Assembly: GCF_037137075.1 (NCBI RefSeq)
Contig: NZ_JBBBNV010000012.1
Coordinates: 72,397-136,396 of the forward strand
Direction of reading: 5' to 3'
Source: JBBBNV01 sp037137075
GTDB taxonomy: Bacteria; Bacillota; Bacilli; Paenibacillales; NBRC-103111
Length of the DNA stretch: 64,000 bases
This document shows positions 16,337 to 24,527 of the stretch, piece by piece. The first letter of the stretch is position 1; each line of letters opens with the position of its first letter. A program made the translations under genes and the position numbers. The notes beneath the pieces were generated by a model that was not told where the DNA came from, ran no database searches, and was given only the letters and a program-made list of their open reading frames with translations.

Positions 16337-16370
16337 AATCCTCCAAATGGGGCAGCTATTCAGATTAGGA

Positions 16371-16424
16371 TTGACAGGAAAGGACTTCCATTGCTAAAAT
16401 TAAAACTATTCCTATATAAATAGT
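16371..16424 (+). promoter_or_regulatory. Promoter and inverted repeat before the OsmC gene
   Basis: TTGACA (16371-16376) and TAAAAT (16395-16400) with 18-base spacing, followed by the inverted repeat ACTATT-N8-AATAGT (16405-16424) at the expected start of transcription, a possible operator (for example for a peroxide or thiol sensor). Confidence 0.55.
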
Positions 16425-16454
16425 ATGAATATAACCGATAAAGGAGAGTATACC

Positions 16455-16901
16455 ATGGCATCCGTTCAGACCTTCAAAGCAACAGCGCATTTGCAGGATG
16501 GTGTTAAAGTGAAAACACGTGCGAGACACTTCGAGCTGACAATCGATGAGCCGAAGAGCTTGGGCGGAACAGATACAGGAATGAATCCGGTCGAGGCGTT
16601 GTTGGCCTCACTCGGGGCATGCCAATCTATTGTTGCCCGGGTCTATGCGCCCAAGTTCGGGGTGAAGCTTGACGACTTCCAAGTTGATGTTGAGGGCGAT
16701 CTTGATTTGGACGGTTTTTTTAATCGTTCCGAGGTTCGTCCGGGCTACGCTGAGATCCGTTATTCGTTCCGCATCAAAACCGATTCTCCCAGGGAGAATA
16801 TCGAGCAATTTATACAATTTTTGGAGAGTAAGTGCCCGGTCGGGGATACGATCGCCAACCCGGTTGCTCTCAAGTTAGAACAGATCATCATCGAAGGCTA
16901 A
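16455..16901 (+). CDS. OsmC family protein
   Basis: A 148-residue OsmC/Ohr-like protein, a family of thiol-dependent peroxidases acting on organic hydroperoxides as homodimers in the cytosol. Seen are GMNPVEALLASLGACQS (about residues 45-61), which carries the first redox Cys, and ESKCPVGDTI (about 126-135) with the second Cys. The longer loop before the second Cys and the overall order fit the general OsmC/YhfA branch rather than Ohr. The ATG at 16455 follows AAAGGAGAG; the frame extends 30 bases upstream without a site. It is a single gene ended by the hairpin at 16981-17037. Induction by peroxide is plausible but not shown. Confidence 0.88.
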   Translation: MASVQTFKATAHLQDGVKVKTRARHFELTIDEPKSLGGTDTGMNPVEALLASLGACQSIVARVYAPKFGVKLDDFQVDVEGDLDLDGFFNRSEVRPGYAEIRYSFRIKTDSPRENIEQFIQFLESKCPVGDTIANPVALKLEQIIIEG

Positions 16902-16980
16902 CGCTTGGCGGTTCCCGGATAAGGAAAGCGAAGGAAACGGGACAGTCAGAACGGGCCGCGGCGGGAGAAGCAGCACAAGT

Positions 16981-17037
16981 CCCCTTTATGCAGAAACCTA
17001 CCGGATTGAACGGGATGTCTCTGATAAAGGGGTTTTT
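16981..17037 (+). terminator. Terminator after the OsmC gene
   Basis: Arms CCCCTTTATgCAG and CTGATAAAGGGG (one bulged G) close a 27-base loop, then TTTTT. Confidence 0.7.
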
Positions 17038-17148
17038 CATGGGCTTAGACGCGTTTCATCGGGCGCCAGGGTCGCCGTCATTCGTCTGCCGTTCTCGCAA
17101 GGACGGTTTTCAGACGGCTGATCTTCAGATAGGACCGGAGCCAGCTGG

Positions 17149-17631
17149 GTGATCGCCCGCCTGCCTTCTCCGGCCGAAACCGAGACGCAGACGCTGAACG
17201 TGTCCTGGACGGCGAAGGATAAAAACGATACGTCTCCGCAGGTCTACATAAACGGCAAAGAGTATTCCAGCTGGCAGACGAGCGCGGCGCTTACGCTGGA
17301 GCAGGGGGAGAACCATCTGGAGTTCAAAACGGTCAATTCCAGCGGCAAGCAAACCGTTATTGCGAAGACCGTCTACTTCAACCCGCCCGCGTCGAAGCTG
17401 ACTCCGGGCTACGTGCCGACAACAACATCGGCCTCGACTATAACGCTGACATGGACGGTAAGTGATAAGAACGATACATCGCCTAGCGTGTATATCAACG
17501 ACGAGCTGCAAAGCTCGTGGCAGTCGTCCAAATCGATCAGCTTGACGAAGGGCGCAAACCAAATCACATTTCTGGCGACGAACAAATACGGGAAACAAAC
17601 CACAGTCACGGATGTCGTGTGCAAAAACTAA
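17149..17631 (+). CDS. Tandem beta-sandwich repeat protein, probably the tail of a lost surface protein
   Basis: A 160-residue frame starting with GTG, made of two similar units of about 65 residues (roughly 15-75 and 95-157). Each has the order L-x-V/T-W-T, DKNDTSP, VYIN, SSWQ, L-x-x-G-x-N, then a terminal strand with GKQT. This resembles the repeated bacterial Ig-like domains found in stalks of secreted enzymes. Such repeats are normally exported, yet no signal peptide is present and the upstream frame is closed by a stop 30 bases before. The site before the GTG is weak. I think it is the 3' part of a larger gene, but an independent small protein cannot be excluded. Confidence 0.5.
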   Translation: MIARLPSPAETETQTLNVSWTAKDKNDTSPQVYINGKEYSSWQTSAALTLEQGENHLEFKTVNSSGKQTVIAKTVYFNPPASKLTPGYVPTTTSASTITLTWTVSDKNDTSPSVYINDELQSSWQSSKSISLTKGANQITFLATNKYGKQTTVTDVVCKN

Positions 17632-17705
17632 ACCGGGGCTTTGCGTAGCCGCACCGCTTCGTGCGCTGCAACGGACCTCGATTCATAGGCAGTTTTGTTG
17701 AAAAG

Positions 17706-17753
17706 CAAGGCAAAGGCCGGACTCCCTTCGGGGGACCGGCCTTTGCCTTGGCA
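17706..17753. other. Long GC-rich hairpin in a gene-free stretch
   Basis: A near-perfect 15-bp stem (CAAGGCAAAGGCCGG with CCGGCCTTTGCCTTG) without a T tract. The gap 17632-17964 also holds the palindrome GGTCGG-A-CCGACC (17796-17808). I see no credible gene there. Confidence 0.5.
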
Positions 17754-17964
17754 TTCGCTTCGTATCATTTGCGCCCGGAAGCAGGGTGCGCGTGGGGTCG
17801 GACCGACCGCCACGCCGTGCTGCAACGCGAGGCGTGGGATTCGCGCGCGTTGGAAGCGGCCGCGTGACAAACGACATATCCGGTGCGGCCGAATCATAGC
17901 TTGTAGGTAGGCAACGAGGCTAATCCGGTGACGAATCCTCTCGTACCTGGGCAAGCGTGTGCCC

Positions 17965-18561
17965 TTATGGCTGGACGAAGAGAGTATCCAGGTGGTAGGA
18001 GACCGTCTGCATCAGATCATCTGTACGGAACAGATCGGGGTAGGTCGTGCAGTGGACCACAAGGCCATCGATAAGAGCGTGAAGCCGCCGGGTTTCCTGC
18101 TCCGGGTCAATACCGGGCTTCAGCAGGCCTTGGAGAATCAGCGAATCGATGGTTTGCCGCAAGCCGTGGTAGATTTGCTCGTGGACCTCCTGGCTTAACG
18201 CCCGTATCGTGTCATCGGACACGGCCTTTCCGGCGAACGCCAGCCACACTTCGCATTCCGCGATTCGCTCTTCATCCAGCGGCGCGATTTGGGCGATGGC
18301 TTGCTCCAAATCTTGACGGGGGTGCCCGGTGAACGGCAGGCTTCTAATCCGCGCATGGACCCGGCTGGAGATAAGCCGCATGGCAAAGGCCAGCAGCTCC
18401 TCCTGTGAATCGAAATAATGCCGCAGCGCCCCGAGGGATATTCCCATCTCTTCTGCAATGCGGCGCACGGATACACCGTCAAGCCCTTCCCGGCGAATGA
18501 CCTGCCAGGTGGCCTCCGCAATTTGTTCTTTTCGCTTCGCATGATCGACAATTTTTGGCAT
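17965..18561 (-). CDS. TetR/AcrR family repressor (BetI-like C-terminus)
   Basis: A 198-residue transcriptional repressor. The N-terminal helix-turn-helix lies at about residues 28-50 (VSVRRIAEEMGISLGALRHYF), preceded by the usual RKEQIAEATWQVI helix. The C-terminal ligand-binding domain, with CEVWLAFAGKAV and a final DGLVVHCTTYP segment, resembles the BetI-type group. It is transcribed away from the membrane-protein gene at 18655. Two similar AATACAAYTGT elements in the shared promoter region (18573-18636) are likely its binding sites, so it would repress both itself and that gene. The inducer is unknown. Confidence 0.9.
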   Translation of the reverse strand: MPKIVDHAKRKEQIAEATWQVIRREGLDGVSVRRIAEEMGISLGALRHYFDSQEELLAFAMRLISSRVHARIRSLPFTGHPRQDLEQAIAQIAPLDEERIAECEVWLAFAGKAVSDDTIRALSQEVHEQIYHGLRQTIDSLILQGLLKPGIDPEQETRRLHALIDGLVVHCTTYPDLFRTDDLMQTVSYHLDTLFVQP

Positions 18562-18572
18562 GTTTTTATTAT

Positions 18573-18636
18573 AACACAGTTGTATTTTAAAAAGAATCCG
18601 TTATAATAAAGCTAGCTTTTTTAATACAATTGTTCT
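18573..18636. promoter_or_regulatory. Divergent promoters with paired TetR operator elements
   Basis: Plus-strand promoter: TTGTAT (18580-18585), 16 bases, TATAAT (18602-18607). Minus-strand -10 TATAAT lies around 18568-18573. Two related elements, AATACAACTGTGT (minus strand, about 18574-18586) and AATACAATTGTTC (plus strand, 18623-18635), agree in 10 of 13 positions; each centres on a near-palindromic ACAAYTGT. One covers the -35 box, the other lies downstream of the plus-strand start. Confidence 0.65.
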
Positions 18637-18654
18637 AAAAAAGGAGTGGGGAGC

Positions 18655-19203
18655 ATGATTCCCATAATTATCGCCTGCGAAATCGGGTTCTGGGTATTCG
18701 TATTGGCGGGACTGGTGTGCCGATATATTTTCCGGCTTCCGAAGACGGGGATGGCGCTGTTCTTCTGCACGCCGGTCATCGATGTGGTTCTGCTGATCGT
18801 GACGGTCCTGCATTTGCGCAGCGGGGCGGAGGCAACCTATGCTCATGGCCTGGCCGCCGTTTATATCGGGGTTTCGCTGGTATTCGGGCATGCGATGATT
18901 AAAGGCGCCGATGTCCGCTTTGCGCACCGGTTCGCCGGAGGACCGCCGCCGCAAAAAACCGCCGTCTACGGCAAAGAGCACGCCAGCCGGGAACGAAGAA
19001 GCTGGTTCCGTCATTTCGCGGCGTGGGCCGTCGGGTGTACCTTGCTGTACGGCATGATTCTGATGGTGAATGCAGCGGATCGCACCGAGGAGGTGAAACA
19101 GGTTATTCAGCTGTGGTCGATTATCGTAGCTGTCGATTTTGCAATAAGCTTCAGTTACACGTTATGGCCCCGTAAGTATAAGCGCCCACAGGATGCACTG
19201 TAA
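18655..19203 (+). CDS. Integral membrane protein controlled with the TetR gene
   Basis: A 182-residue protein with five predicted membrane spans (about 2-22, 32-50, 58-78, 120-140, 152-172) and a charged loop between the third and fourth. It ends in a basic tail. I recognise no family motif with confidence; YmcC-like proteins of Bacillus have a similar size and layout. The ATG at 18655 follows AAGGAG with 8-base spacing; a GTG at 18646 overlaps that site. Its divergent position to a TetR repressor with shared operators suggests an inducible transport or stress function; this is inference from context. Confidence 0.65.
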   Translation: MIPIIIACEIGFWVFVLAGLVCRYIFRLPKTGMALFFCTPVIDVVLLIVTVLHLRSGAEATYAHGLAAVYIGVSLVFGHAMIKGADVRFAHRFAGGPPPQKTAVYGKEHASRERRSWFRHFAAWAVGCTLLYGMILMVNAADRTEEVKQVIQLWSIIVAVDFAISFSYTLWPRKYKRPQDAL

Positions 19204-19226
19204 GCCGGAAGCTTGAGGGCGTCCCG

Positions 19227-19856
19227 TTATTGCGATAAGGCCTCTTCCGTAATTTGCTTGATGTTAATCGGGGACATCGATTCCTCATTGACCATGTCCG
19301 GCAGGATGTGCGTCAGGAAATAATCTACGCAGTGCAGCCGAATCTGCTTGATTTTGATTAAGGCGTTGCGGTACATCACGACAAATTCCTTCTCCGTGTT
19401 CCCGCGCTGCAGCTCGGCAAACGCTTCGTATACCTGGTCCATTTTATCGGCGACCTCCAGAATGAGCCCTTCGACGGAGTTGTCCTTGCCTTCGCGGAGC
19501 TGCCTGCGGAAGATGCTTTTGAACTCCTCCGGGATGTGCTCGTTGATGAAATGATCCACCATGCCTTCTTCCACCTGCTGGATCAGAAGCCTTAGCTCCG
19601 GAGAAGAGTGCTTCACTGGTGTTTTGATGTCCCCGATGAAGATTTCCCCGTAATCGTGGCTGCTTGTAATCTCATAGAGCTTCTTCCAATTAACCGGTAC
19701 CCCGTGCATTTCTTCGATATCGGCCAAGGTTTTGGCATACTGCACCACTTTCCAGGAATGGGCCGACACGCTGTGCTCTTCAAATTTGAATTTGCCAGGG
19801 CAGCGTATGATGCGTTCCAGCTCGTTCAGCGACCGAAAATACGTATGAATTCCCAT
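19227..19856 (-). CDS. YfbR-like HD-domain phosphohydrolase
   Basis: A 209-residue HD-domain protein resembling YfbR, a metal-dependent 5'-deoxynucleotidase of the cytosol. Metal-binding residues are visible in order: the first His in VSAHSWKVVQ (about residue 31), the HD pair in TSSHDYGEIF (about 67-68) and the distal Asp in EVADKMDQVYE (about 136). The start at 19856 is chosen because AAAGGA lies 8 bases upstream; longer frames have no site. Loss of such enzymes alters dNTP pools in enterobacteria, but the Firmicute members are little studied. It is a lone gene converging on the membrane protein before it. Confidence 0.75.
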   Translation of the reverse strand: MGIHTYFRSLNELERIIRCPGKFKFEEHSVSAHSWKVVQYAKTLADIEEMHGVPVNWKKLYEITSSHDYGEIFIGDIKTPVKHSSPELRLLIQQVEEGMVDHFINEHIPEEFKSIFRRQLREGKDNSVEGLILEVADKMDQVYEAFAELQRGNTEKEFVVMYRNALIKIKQIRLHCVDYFLTHILPDMVNEESMSPINIKQITEEALSQ

Positions 19857-20210
19857 AAGCGTCATCCTTTGGTTAAGGTAGTGTGGCGAACAAGCCAAGT
19901 ATATCATGCCACTGTTAAGGGGGGATTAACGCTGCATCAAGGGAATATCAGCGCCGCGTGCCGCAAATTGCAGACCGCGGAGGTTAGGCTCAAGCGAATA
20001 AGAAGGCTGGGCGGGTGGAGCTTACTCTACTCGTTCTGCGTGAAGGTCTTCATAGCGCCATGCGGCAAAATCACGCCGATTTGCTTCCGACATCGGCTTG
20101 CGGCGGCAAGTGGATGTCGTAGCGGTAGGCCTGCTCCAGTCCTCCTGCCCTCCATTTCAATTTACGGTGCTGCAGTACGCAATTGGCAGAATCTCGCAGC
20201 AGGGCACGGG
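19857..20210. other. Intergenic stretch without a clear gene
   Basis: Apart from the upstream region of the HD-domain gene, I see no convincing gene or terminator here. On the minus strand a short frame around 20040-20070 reads DFAAWR and shares 17 bases with the start of the flavin monooxygenase gene at 24432-24448, a possible tiny remnant. Confidence 0.3.
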
Positions 20211-20975
20211 TTATCCCCGGTAGTTATCCTGCCAGCGCAGCAGCCTGCGCTCCAGCAGGCGCACCACTGAATCGGCCAGCTTGCCGACCGCCGCGAAGAC
20301 GAAGATGCCGACAAATACGGCTCCGGTCCGAACATAGGAGCGCGCGTCTTGAATCAGGAAGCCGACGCCGCTGTCCGCTCCCATCAGCTCCGCCACTACC
20401 AGGCACAGCCAGGAGATGCTGAGCGACAGCCGGAGGCCCAGCAGCACATTCGGCAGGGCTGCAGGGAGCATCAGCTTGGTCGCCTGCTTGAACCAGCTGA
20501 ACTCCAGCACGCGCGCCACATCGTACAGCTTTTTGTCCACATTGCGTACCCCGAGAAACGTATTGACGTATAACGGGAAGAAGGCCCCCATCGCAATCAG
20601 CAGCACCTTGGACAGCTCGCCGAAGCCGAACCACAGGATGAACAAGGGCGTAATAGAAAGCAAGGGCACGGTCCGCAGCATTTGCACAGACGGATCAACC
20701 AGTTCCTCGGCATGTACAGACATGCCGACCAGCAGGCCGACCAGCAGCCCCAGTGTGCCGCCAAGCAGAAAACCGAGGGCGGCGCGTACGATGCTGATGC
20801 GGATGTGAAAGTACAATTCCCCCGATACGATCATGCCGTACAAGTCCCCGAAGATCGAGCTGGGCGCCGGAAACAGCTTAGGATCGGCAGCTCCCGAGAG
20901 GGAGGCCCACTGCCAGACGAGCAGCACGAGGATGGGGATGATGGATCCTTTCCACCATTTTCGCGATATTTTCAT
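20211..20975 (-). CDS. ABC transporter permease, sulfonate/taurine (SsuC/TauC) type
   Basis: A 254-residue inner-membrane permease of the nitrate/sulfonate/taurine importer group. Six membrane spans are visible, and the cytoplasmic EAA loop that contacts the ATPase is present (YDVARVLEFSWFKQATKLMLPAALPNVLLGLRL region, within residues 150-185). The start at 20975 follows AAAGGAG with 6-base spacing. It is the last gene of the minus-strand cluster that also holds the ATPase, two flavin monooxygenases and a binding lipoprotein. Together they would import an organosulfur compound. Substrate is inferred from neighbours, not from the permease itself. Confidence 0.88.
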   Translation of the reverse strand: MKISRKWWKGSIIPILVLLVWQWASLSGAADPKLFPAPSSIFGDLYGMIVSGELYFHIRISIVRAALGFLLGGTLGLLVGLLVGMSVHAEELVDPSVQMLRTVPLLSITPLFILWFGFGELSKVLLIAMGAFFPLYVNTFLGVRNVDKKLYDVARVLEFSWFKQATKLMLPAALPNVLLGLRLSLSISWLCLVVAELMGADSGVGFLIQDARSYVRTGAVFVGIFVFAAVGKLADSVVRLLERRLLRWQDNYRG

Positions 20976-21013
20976 AAGATCTCCTTTATCATGCACGTCA
21001 TCGGTGTCATGCT

Positions 21014-21793
21014 TTAAATCGTCCAGCCTTCATCCGTATCTCCAGGCTGCTCCAGCACCCGCTGCACCTGCGCCCGCAGCTGCTGGAAGCCTGCTCCATA
21101 CCGTGTGCGCGGGTAGGGCAGATCATTGGAGAGGACCTGCTTCACCCGTCCCGGACGGGCGTCCATGACGACGATTTTCTCTGCTAAGAAGACGGCCTCG
21201 TCCAAATCGTGGGTAACCAGCAGCATGGTGGTCCGGTTTGTGCGCCAAATATCGAGCAGCGCTTCCTGCATATGCGCCCGCGTGAACGCGTCGAGCGCGC
21301 CGAATGGCTCGTCCAGCAGAAGCACCTGCGGGCTCTGCATCAGCGCCCGGGCGATGGCGACCCGCTGGGACATGCCTCCGGACAGCTCCTTGGGATACGC
21401 CCGTTCAAACCCGTTCAAGCGAACCAGCCCGATCATTTCGTCCACCCTCTGGCGGATCTCCGCGCTGCGCAGCGATTGGTCCGCTGCGATGTTCTCCTCG
21501 ACCGTCAGCCACGGGAACAGCCGATGCTCTTGAAAAATAAACCCTTTCTTACGGCTCGGCCCGCCGGCATCCGTCCCGTCCAGCAGCACTGTGCCTTCAT
21601 AATCCGAGTCCAGCCCGGCAATGATTTTGAGCAGGGTGCTTTTGCCGCAGCCGCTAGGGCCGATGATGGTCACAAGCTGGCCGGGGCTGATGCCCAGGTG
21701 AATATCGGCCAGCACATGGTTGATGTCGGCAGCGCGGAAGCTTTTGCTCACCCCGATAAGCTCCAGCCGGCCTGTGGCTGTAACGGCGCTCAT
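21014..21793 (-). CDS. ABC transporter ATP-binding protein, sulfonate/taurine (SsuB/TauB) type
   Basis: A 259-residue ATPase that powers the importer. Walker A GPSGCGKST is at residues 45-53, the Q loop in FIFQEHRLFPWLT near 87, the signature LSGGM at 136-140 (with M in place of the usual Q), Walker B LLLDEP at 157-162, the D loop GALD, and the switch His in LVTHD near 195. Its ATG overlaps the stop of the upstream monooxygenase gene by 4 bases, so translation is coupled. Sequence style matches the SsuB/TauB branch. Confidence 0.93.
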   Translation of the reverse strand: MSAVTATGRLELIGVSKSFRAADINHVLADIHLGISPGQLVTIIGPSGCGKSTLLKIIAGLDSDYEGTVLLDGTDAGGPSRKKGFIFQEHRLFPWLTVEENIAADQSLRSAEIRQRVDEMIGLVRLNGFERAYPKELSGGMSQRVAIARALMQSPQVLLLDEPFGALDAFTRAHMQEALLDIWRTNRTTMLLVTHDLDEAVFLAEKIVVMDARPGRVKQVLSNDLPYPRTRYGAGFQQLRAQVQRVLEQPGDTDEGWTI

Positions 21794-23139
21794 GCTTCAC
21801 CTTCGCCTGCCGCCTGAGCATAACGGCTGGCCGGCCGGGGGAGGCCCAGATTTTCCCGCAATGTGCGGCCCTCATATTCGGTGCGGAACAACCCGCGCTG
21901 CCGCAGCAGCGGAATGACCTTGTCCACGAATTCGTCCAATCCGCCCGGCATAAAGGGCGGCATAATGTTGAAGCCGTCCGCGGCTTCCTCGTTCAGCCAC
22001 TGCTCCATGCGATCCGCAATCTGCTCCGGCGTGCCGATGACGGTCAGATGCCCGCGTGCTGAGGCGAAGCGCAGGTACACCTCGCGGACGGTCAGACCTT
22101 CTCGTCTGGCCGTGTCCATAACGAGCTGGAAGCGGCTGCGGGTGCCGTGAGCATCCTGCAGCTCCGGGAACGGCTCGTCATCCGCATAGCCGGACAGGTC
22201 GATGTTGTCGAACACGCCGCCGAGCAGTGCGGTTCCGATTCCGCGGTCCACCAGTCCTTGAAGCTGCTGGAAGCGGGCTTCCGCCTCCTCGGGTGTGTGC
22301 CCAATGATTGGGAACAGGCCGGGCAAAATTTTGATATCGTCGGCCGAACGGCCGTGTGTCTGGGCCAGTTGCTTTACTTGCTTGTAGAATTGCTTGGCCT
22401 GCGCAAGATCGTTCTGCACCGTGAACACAATCTCGGCATGCTTGGCGGCAAATTGCTGCCCTGTGCCGGAGGAGCCGGCCTGAATGATCACCGGACGCCC
22501 TTGAATCGGCCGGGCGACATTCAGCGGACCTCGAACCGAGAAGAACGTTCCTTGGTGGTTCAAGACGTGCACCTTCTCCGCATCGAAGTAGCGCCCGCTT
22601 TCCTTGTCCGCCAGAACCGCATCCTCCTCCCAGCTGTCCCACAAGCCCGCAGCTACCTGTACGAATTCGTCGGCGCGGTCATAGCGCAGATCATGCTCCG
22701 GAATTTCCTGCTGCCCAAAGTTACGGGCTTCGTCATGCAGGGCCGAGGTGACGACGTTCCAAGCCGCCCGCCCGCCGCTAATGTGATCCAGGGAGGCGAA
22801 CTTGCGCGCTGCATGATACGGCTCGTTAAAGGTAGTGGACAAGGTAGCGGCCAGGCCGATATGCTCGGTGACGGCGGCGAGGTTCGCCAGCAGCGTCAGC
22901 GGCTCCAGCTTGCCGTAACGATCCGTCAGCGCGGACTTGAAGGGCAGAGGGACAGCCAGATCATCCGCCAGGAAAATCAGATCGAACGTTCCCCGTTCGG
23001 CCGTCCGGGCCAGCTGCTGGTAATAACGGACGTTGTGGCTTTGTCCTGTTGCTGCTTCGGGGTGTCTCCATGCGGCCGCATGGTGGCCTGCGCTTTGAAT
23101 GAACAGCCCCAGCTTCAATTGTTTCCCTGCCGTGCTCAT
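21790..23139 (-). CDS. LLM-class flavin-dependent monooxygenase (NtaA/SnaA/DszA family), second copy
   Basis: A 449-residue FMNH2-dependent monooxygenase of the luciferase-like superfamily. Features include AGHHAAAWRHP near residue 17, TFDLIFLADD (about 50-60), AATLSTTFNEPYHAARKFASLDHISGGRAAWNVVTS (within 95-130), RPVIIQAGSSGTG and the C-terminal DGFNIMPP and RTEYEG motifs. The family oxidises nitrilotriacetate, pristinamycin or sulfur heterocycles; close to sulfonate transport genes, cleavage of a C-S bond or related organosulfur substrate is likely. The start at 23139 overlaps the preceding gene by 4 bases (ATGA). It differs substantially from its neighbour, so the two probably have different substrates or steps. 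No flavin reductase lies nearby. Confidence 0.85.
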   Translation of the reverse strand: MSTAGKQLKLGLFIQSAGHHAAAWRHPEAATGQSHNVRYYQQLARTAERGTFDLIFLADDLAVPLPFKSALTDRYGKLEPLTLLANLAAVTEHIGLAATLSTTFNEPYHAARKFASLDHISGGRAAWNVVTSALHDEARNFGQQEIPEHDLRYDRADEFVQVAAGLWDSWEEDAVLADKESGRYFDAEKVHVLNHQGTFFSVRGPLNVARPIQGRPVIIQAGSSGTGQQFAAKHAEIVFTVQNDLAQAKQFYKQVKQLAQTHGRSADDIKILPGLFPIIGHTPEEAEARFQQLQGLVDRGIGTALLGGVFDNIDLSGYADDEPFPELQDAHGTRSRFQLVMDTARREGLTVREVYLRFASARGHLTVIGTPEQIADRMEQWLNEEAADGFNIMPPFMPGGLDEFVDKVIPLLRQRGLFRTEYEGRTLRENLGLPRPASRYAQAAGEGEA

Positions 23140-24506
23140 TGTGCGGCCTCCTCTTGTGCTGCGCCAGATTCGGCACCCGAGCCTGCGTGCGCCGCAAATT
23201 GGCTGACGGGCCGAGCCAGACCCAGGTGATCCCGCAGCGTATTCCCCGTATATTCGGTACGGAACAGGCCTCTGCGCTGCAGCTCGGGAACGACGTAATC
23301 CACGAACTCGCCCATGCCGCCCGGAAGCAGCGGGGGCATGATGTTGAAGCCGTCGCACGCCGCGCTGCGGAACCAGTCCTCCATCAGGTCGGCGATTTGC
23401 GCCGGGGTGCCGGTGACCTTCATATGGCCGCGGGCGACGGCAAAATGAAGGCCCAGCTCCCGGATGGTCTGCTTCGTCCGGCGCGCCGTGTCCACAATGA
23501 TTCTGGCCCGGCTGGTGTTGCCCTCCAGATTAATGTCCGGCAGCTCTTCGTCAAGCGAATAGCCGGTCAGGTCCGCATTCAGCATCCGCGACAAATAGGT
23601 GACGCCGGCTGACGGCAGGATCAGGTCATAAAATTCCGCTTCCTTGGCCTTGGCCTCTGCCTCGGTTGCGCCGACGAAGAACATCAGGCCGGGCATAATT
23701 TTCACTTCGTCCGGGGTTCGCCCGAATTCGGGAAGCAGGCCCTTCACGTGAGAATAGAAGCGGATCGCCTCATCCTTATCCTCGCAGGCTGTAAAGATAA
23801 TATCTGCACCGCGCGCCGCAAACCTGGAGCCTGCTGGGGAGGTCCCGGCCTGAATAATGACCGGGCGTCCTTGCGGGGAGCGGGGAATGTTGAGCGGCCC
23901 CAGCACAGAGAAGGAAGCGCCCTGATGCTCCAGCAGATGCACCTTCGTCTTGTCAGCGAACACGCCGCCCCGCTTGTCCCACAACAGAGCCTCGTCCTCC
24001 CAGCTGTCCCAGAGCGCGTTGGCGACGTCGAGGAACTCCTGCGCCCGCTCATAGCGGGAGCCGTGCTCCGGCAGCTTATCCATGCTGTAGTTGAGCGCGT
24101 CGCCCTCCTTCGTCGAGGTGACGACATTCCAGGCTGCGCGGCCCCGGCTGAGATGATCCAGTGTCGAGAACCGTCTGGCGACATTATAGGGGTCGTTGAA
24201 GGTTGTAGAAACCGTCGCGGCCAGACCGATTTTGTCGGTCATGGCTGCCAATGCGCCGAGAACGGCCGTCGCCTCCGGGTACACGAAGCGGGCGCTGGAC
24301 TCCGCATCGCTCACCGGAATGGAGCCGGAGTCGGCCAGGAACAGCATATCCAGCTTGCCGCGTTCGGCACTCGCCGCAATTTCCCGATAGTAGTCGATGC
24401 TTATAATTTCACTTATATCTGTCCGGGGATGGCGCCATGCGGCAAAATGATGCCCGAAGGTAAACAAGAAGGCGCCCAAATTCATTTGCTGGTTTAGCTG
24501 GTTCAT
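23136..24506 (-). CDS. LLM-class flavin-dependent monooxygenase (NtaA/SnaA/DszA family), first copy
   Basis: A 456-residue paralogue of the next gene. Family motifs in order are TFGHHFAAWRHP (about residues 16-27), LDMLFLADSG, AATVSTTFNDPYNVARRFSTLDHLSRGRAAWNVVTS (within 95-135), GRPVIIQAGTSPAG and GFNIMPPLLPGG near the C-terminus. It needs reduced FMN from a separate reductase, not present here. The ATG at 24506 is preferred; a TTG at 24512 sits closer to the weak GGAAG site. It lies directly after the binding-protein gene and overlaps the second monooxygenase by 4 bases, forming a coupled unit for uptake and oxidation of an organosulfur compound. Confidence 0.85.
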   Translation of the reverse strand: MNQLNQQMNLGAFLFTFGHHFAAWRHPRTDISEIISIDYYREIAASAERGKLDMLFLADSGSIPVSDAESSARFVYPEATAVLGALAAMTDKIGLAATVSTTFNDPYNVARRFSTLDHLSRGRAAWNVVTSTKEGDALNYSMDKLPEHGSRYERAQEFLDVANALWDSWEDEALLWDKRGGVFADKTKVHLLEHQGASFSVLGPLNIPRSPQGRPVIIQAGTSPAGSRFAARGADIIFTACEDKDEAIRFYSHVKGLLPEFGRTPDEVKIMPGLMFFVGATEAEAKAKEAEFYDLILPSAGVTYLSRMLNADLTGYSLDEELPDINLEGNTSRARIIVDTARRTKQTIRELGLHFAVARGHMKVTGTPAQIADLMEDWFRSAACDGFNIMPPLLPGGMGEFVDYVVPELQRRGLFRTEYTGNTLRDHLGLARPVSQFAAHAGSGAESGAAQEEAAQ

Positions 24507-24527
24507 GAACAAGACACTTCCATCCGT

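Noticed and set aside
17796..17808. Palindrome GGTCGG-A-CCGACC as another copy of the operator at 2101
   Set aside because: The half-sites are arranged in the opposite order (GGTCGG first and not ACCGAC), and no promoter is visible around it.
20040..20090. Possible remnant of a third flavin monooxygenase (17-base identity with 24432-24448)
   Set aside because: Seventeen bases could match by chance within 64 kb, and the flanking translation does not continue the family pattern.
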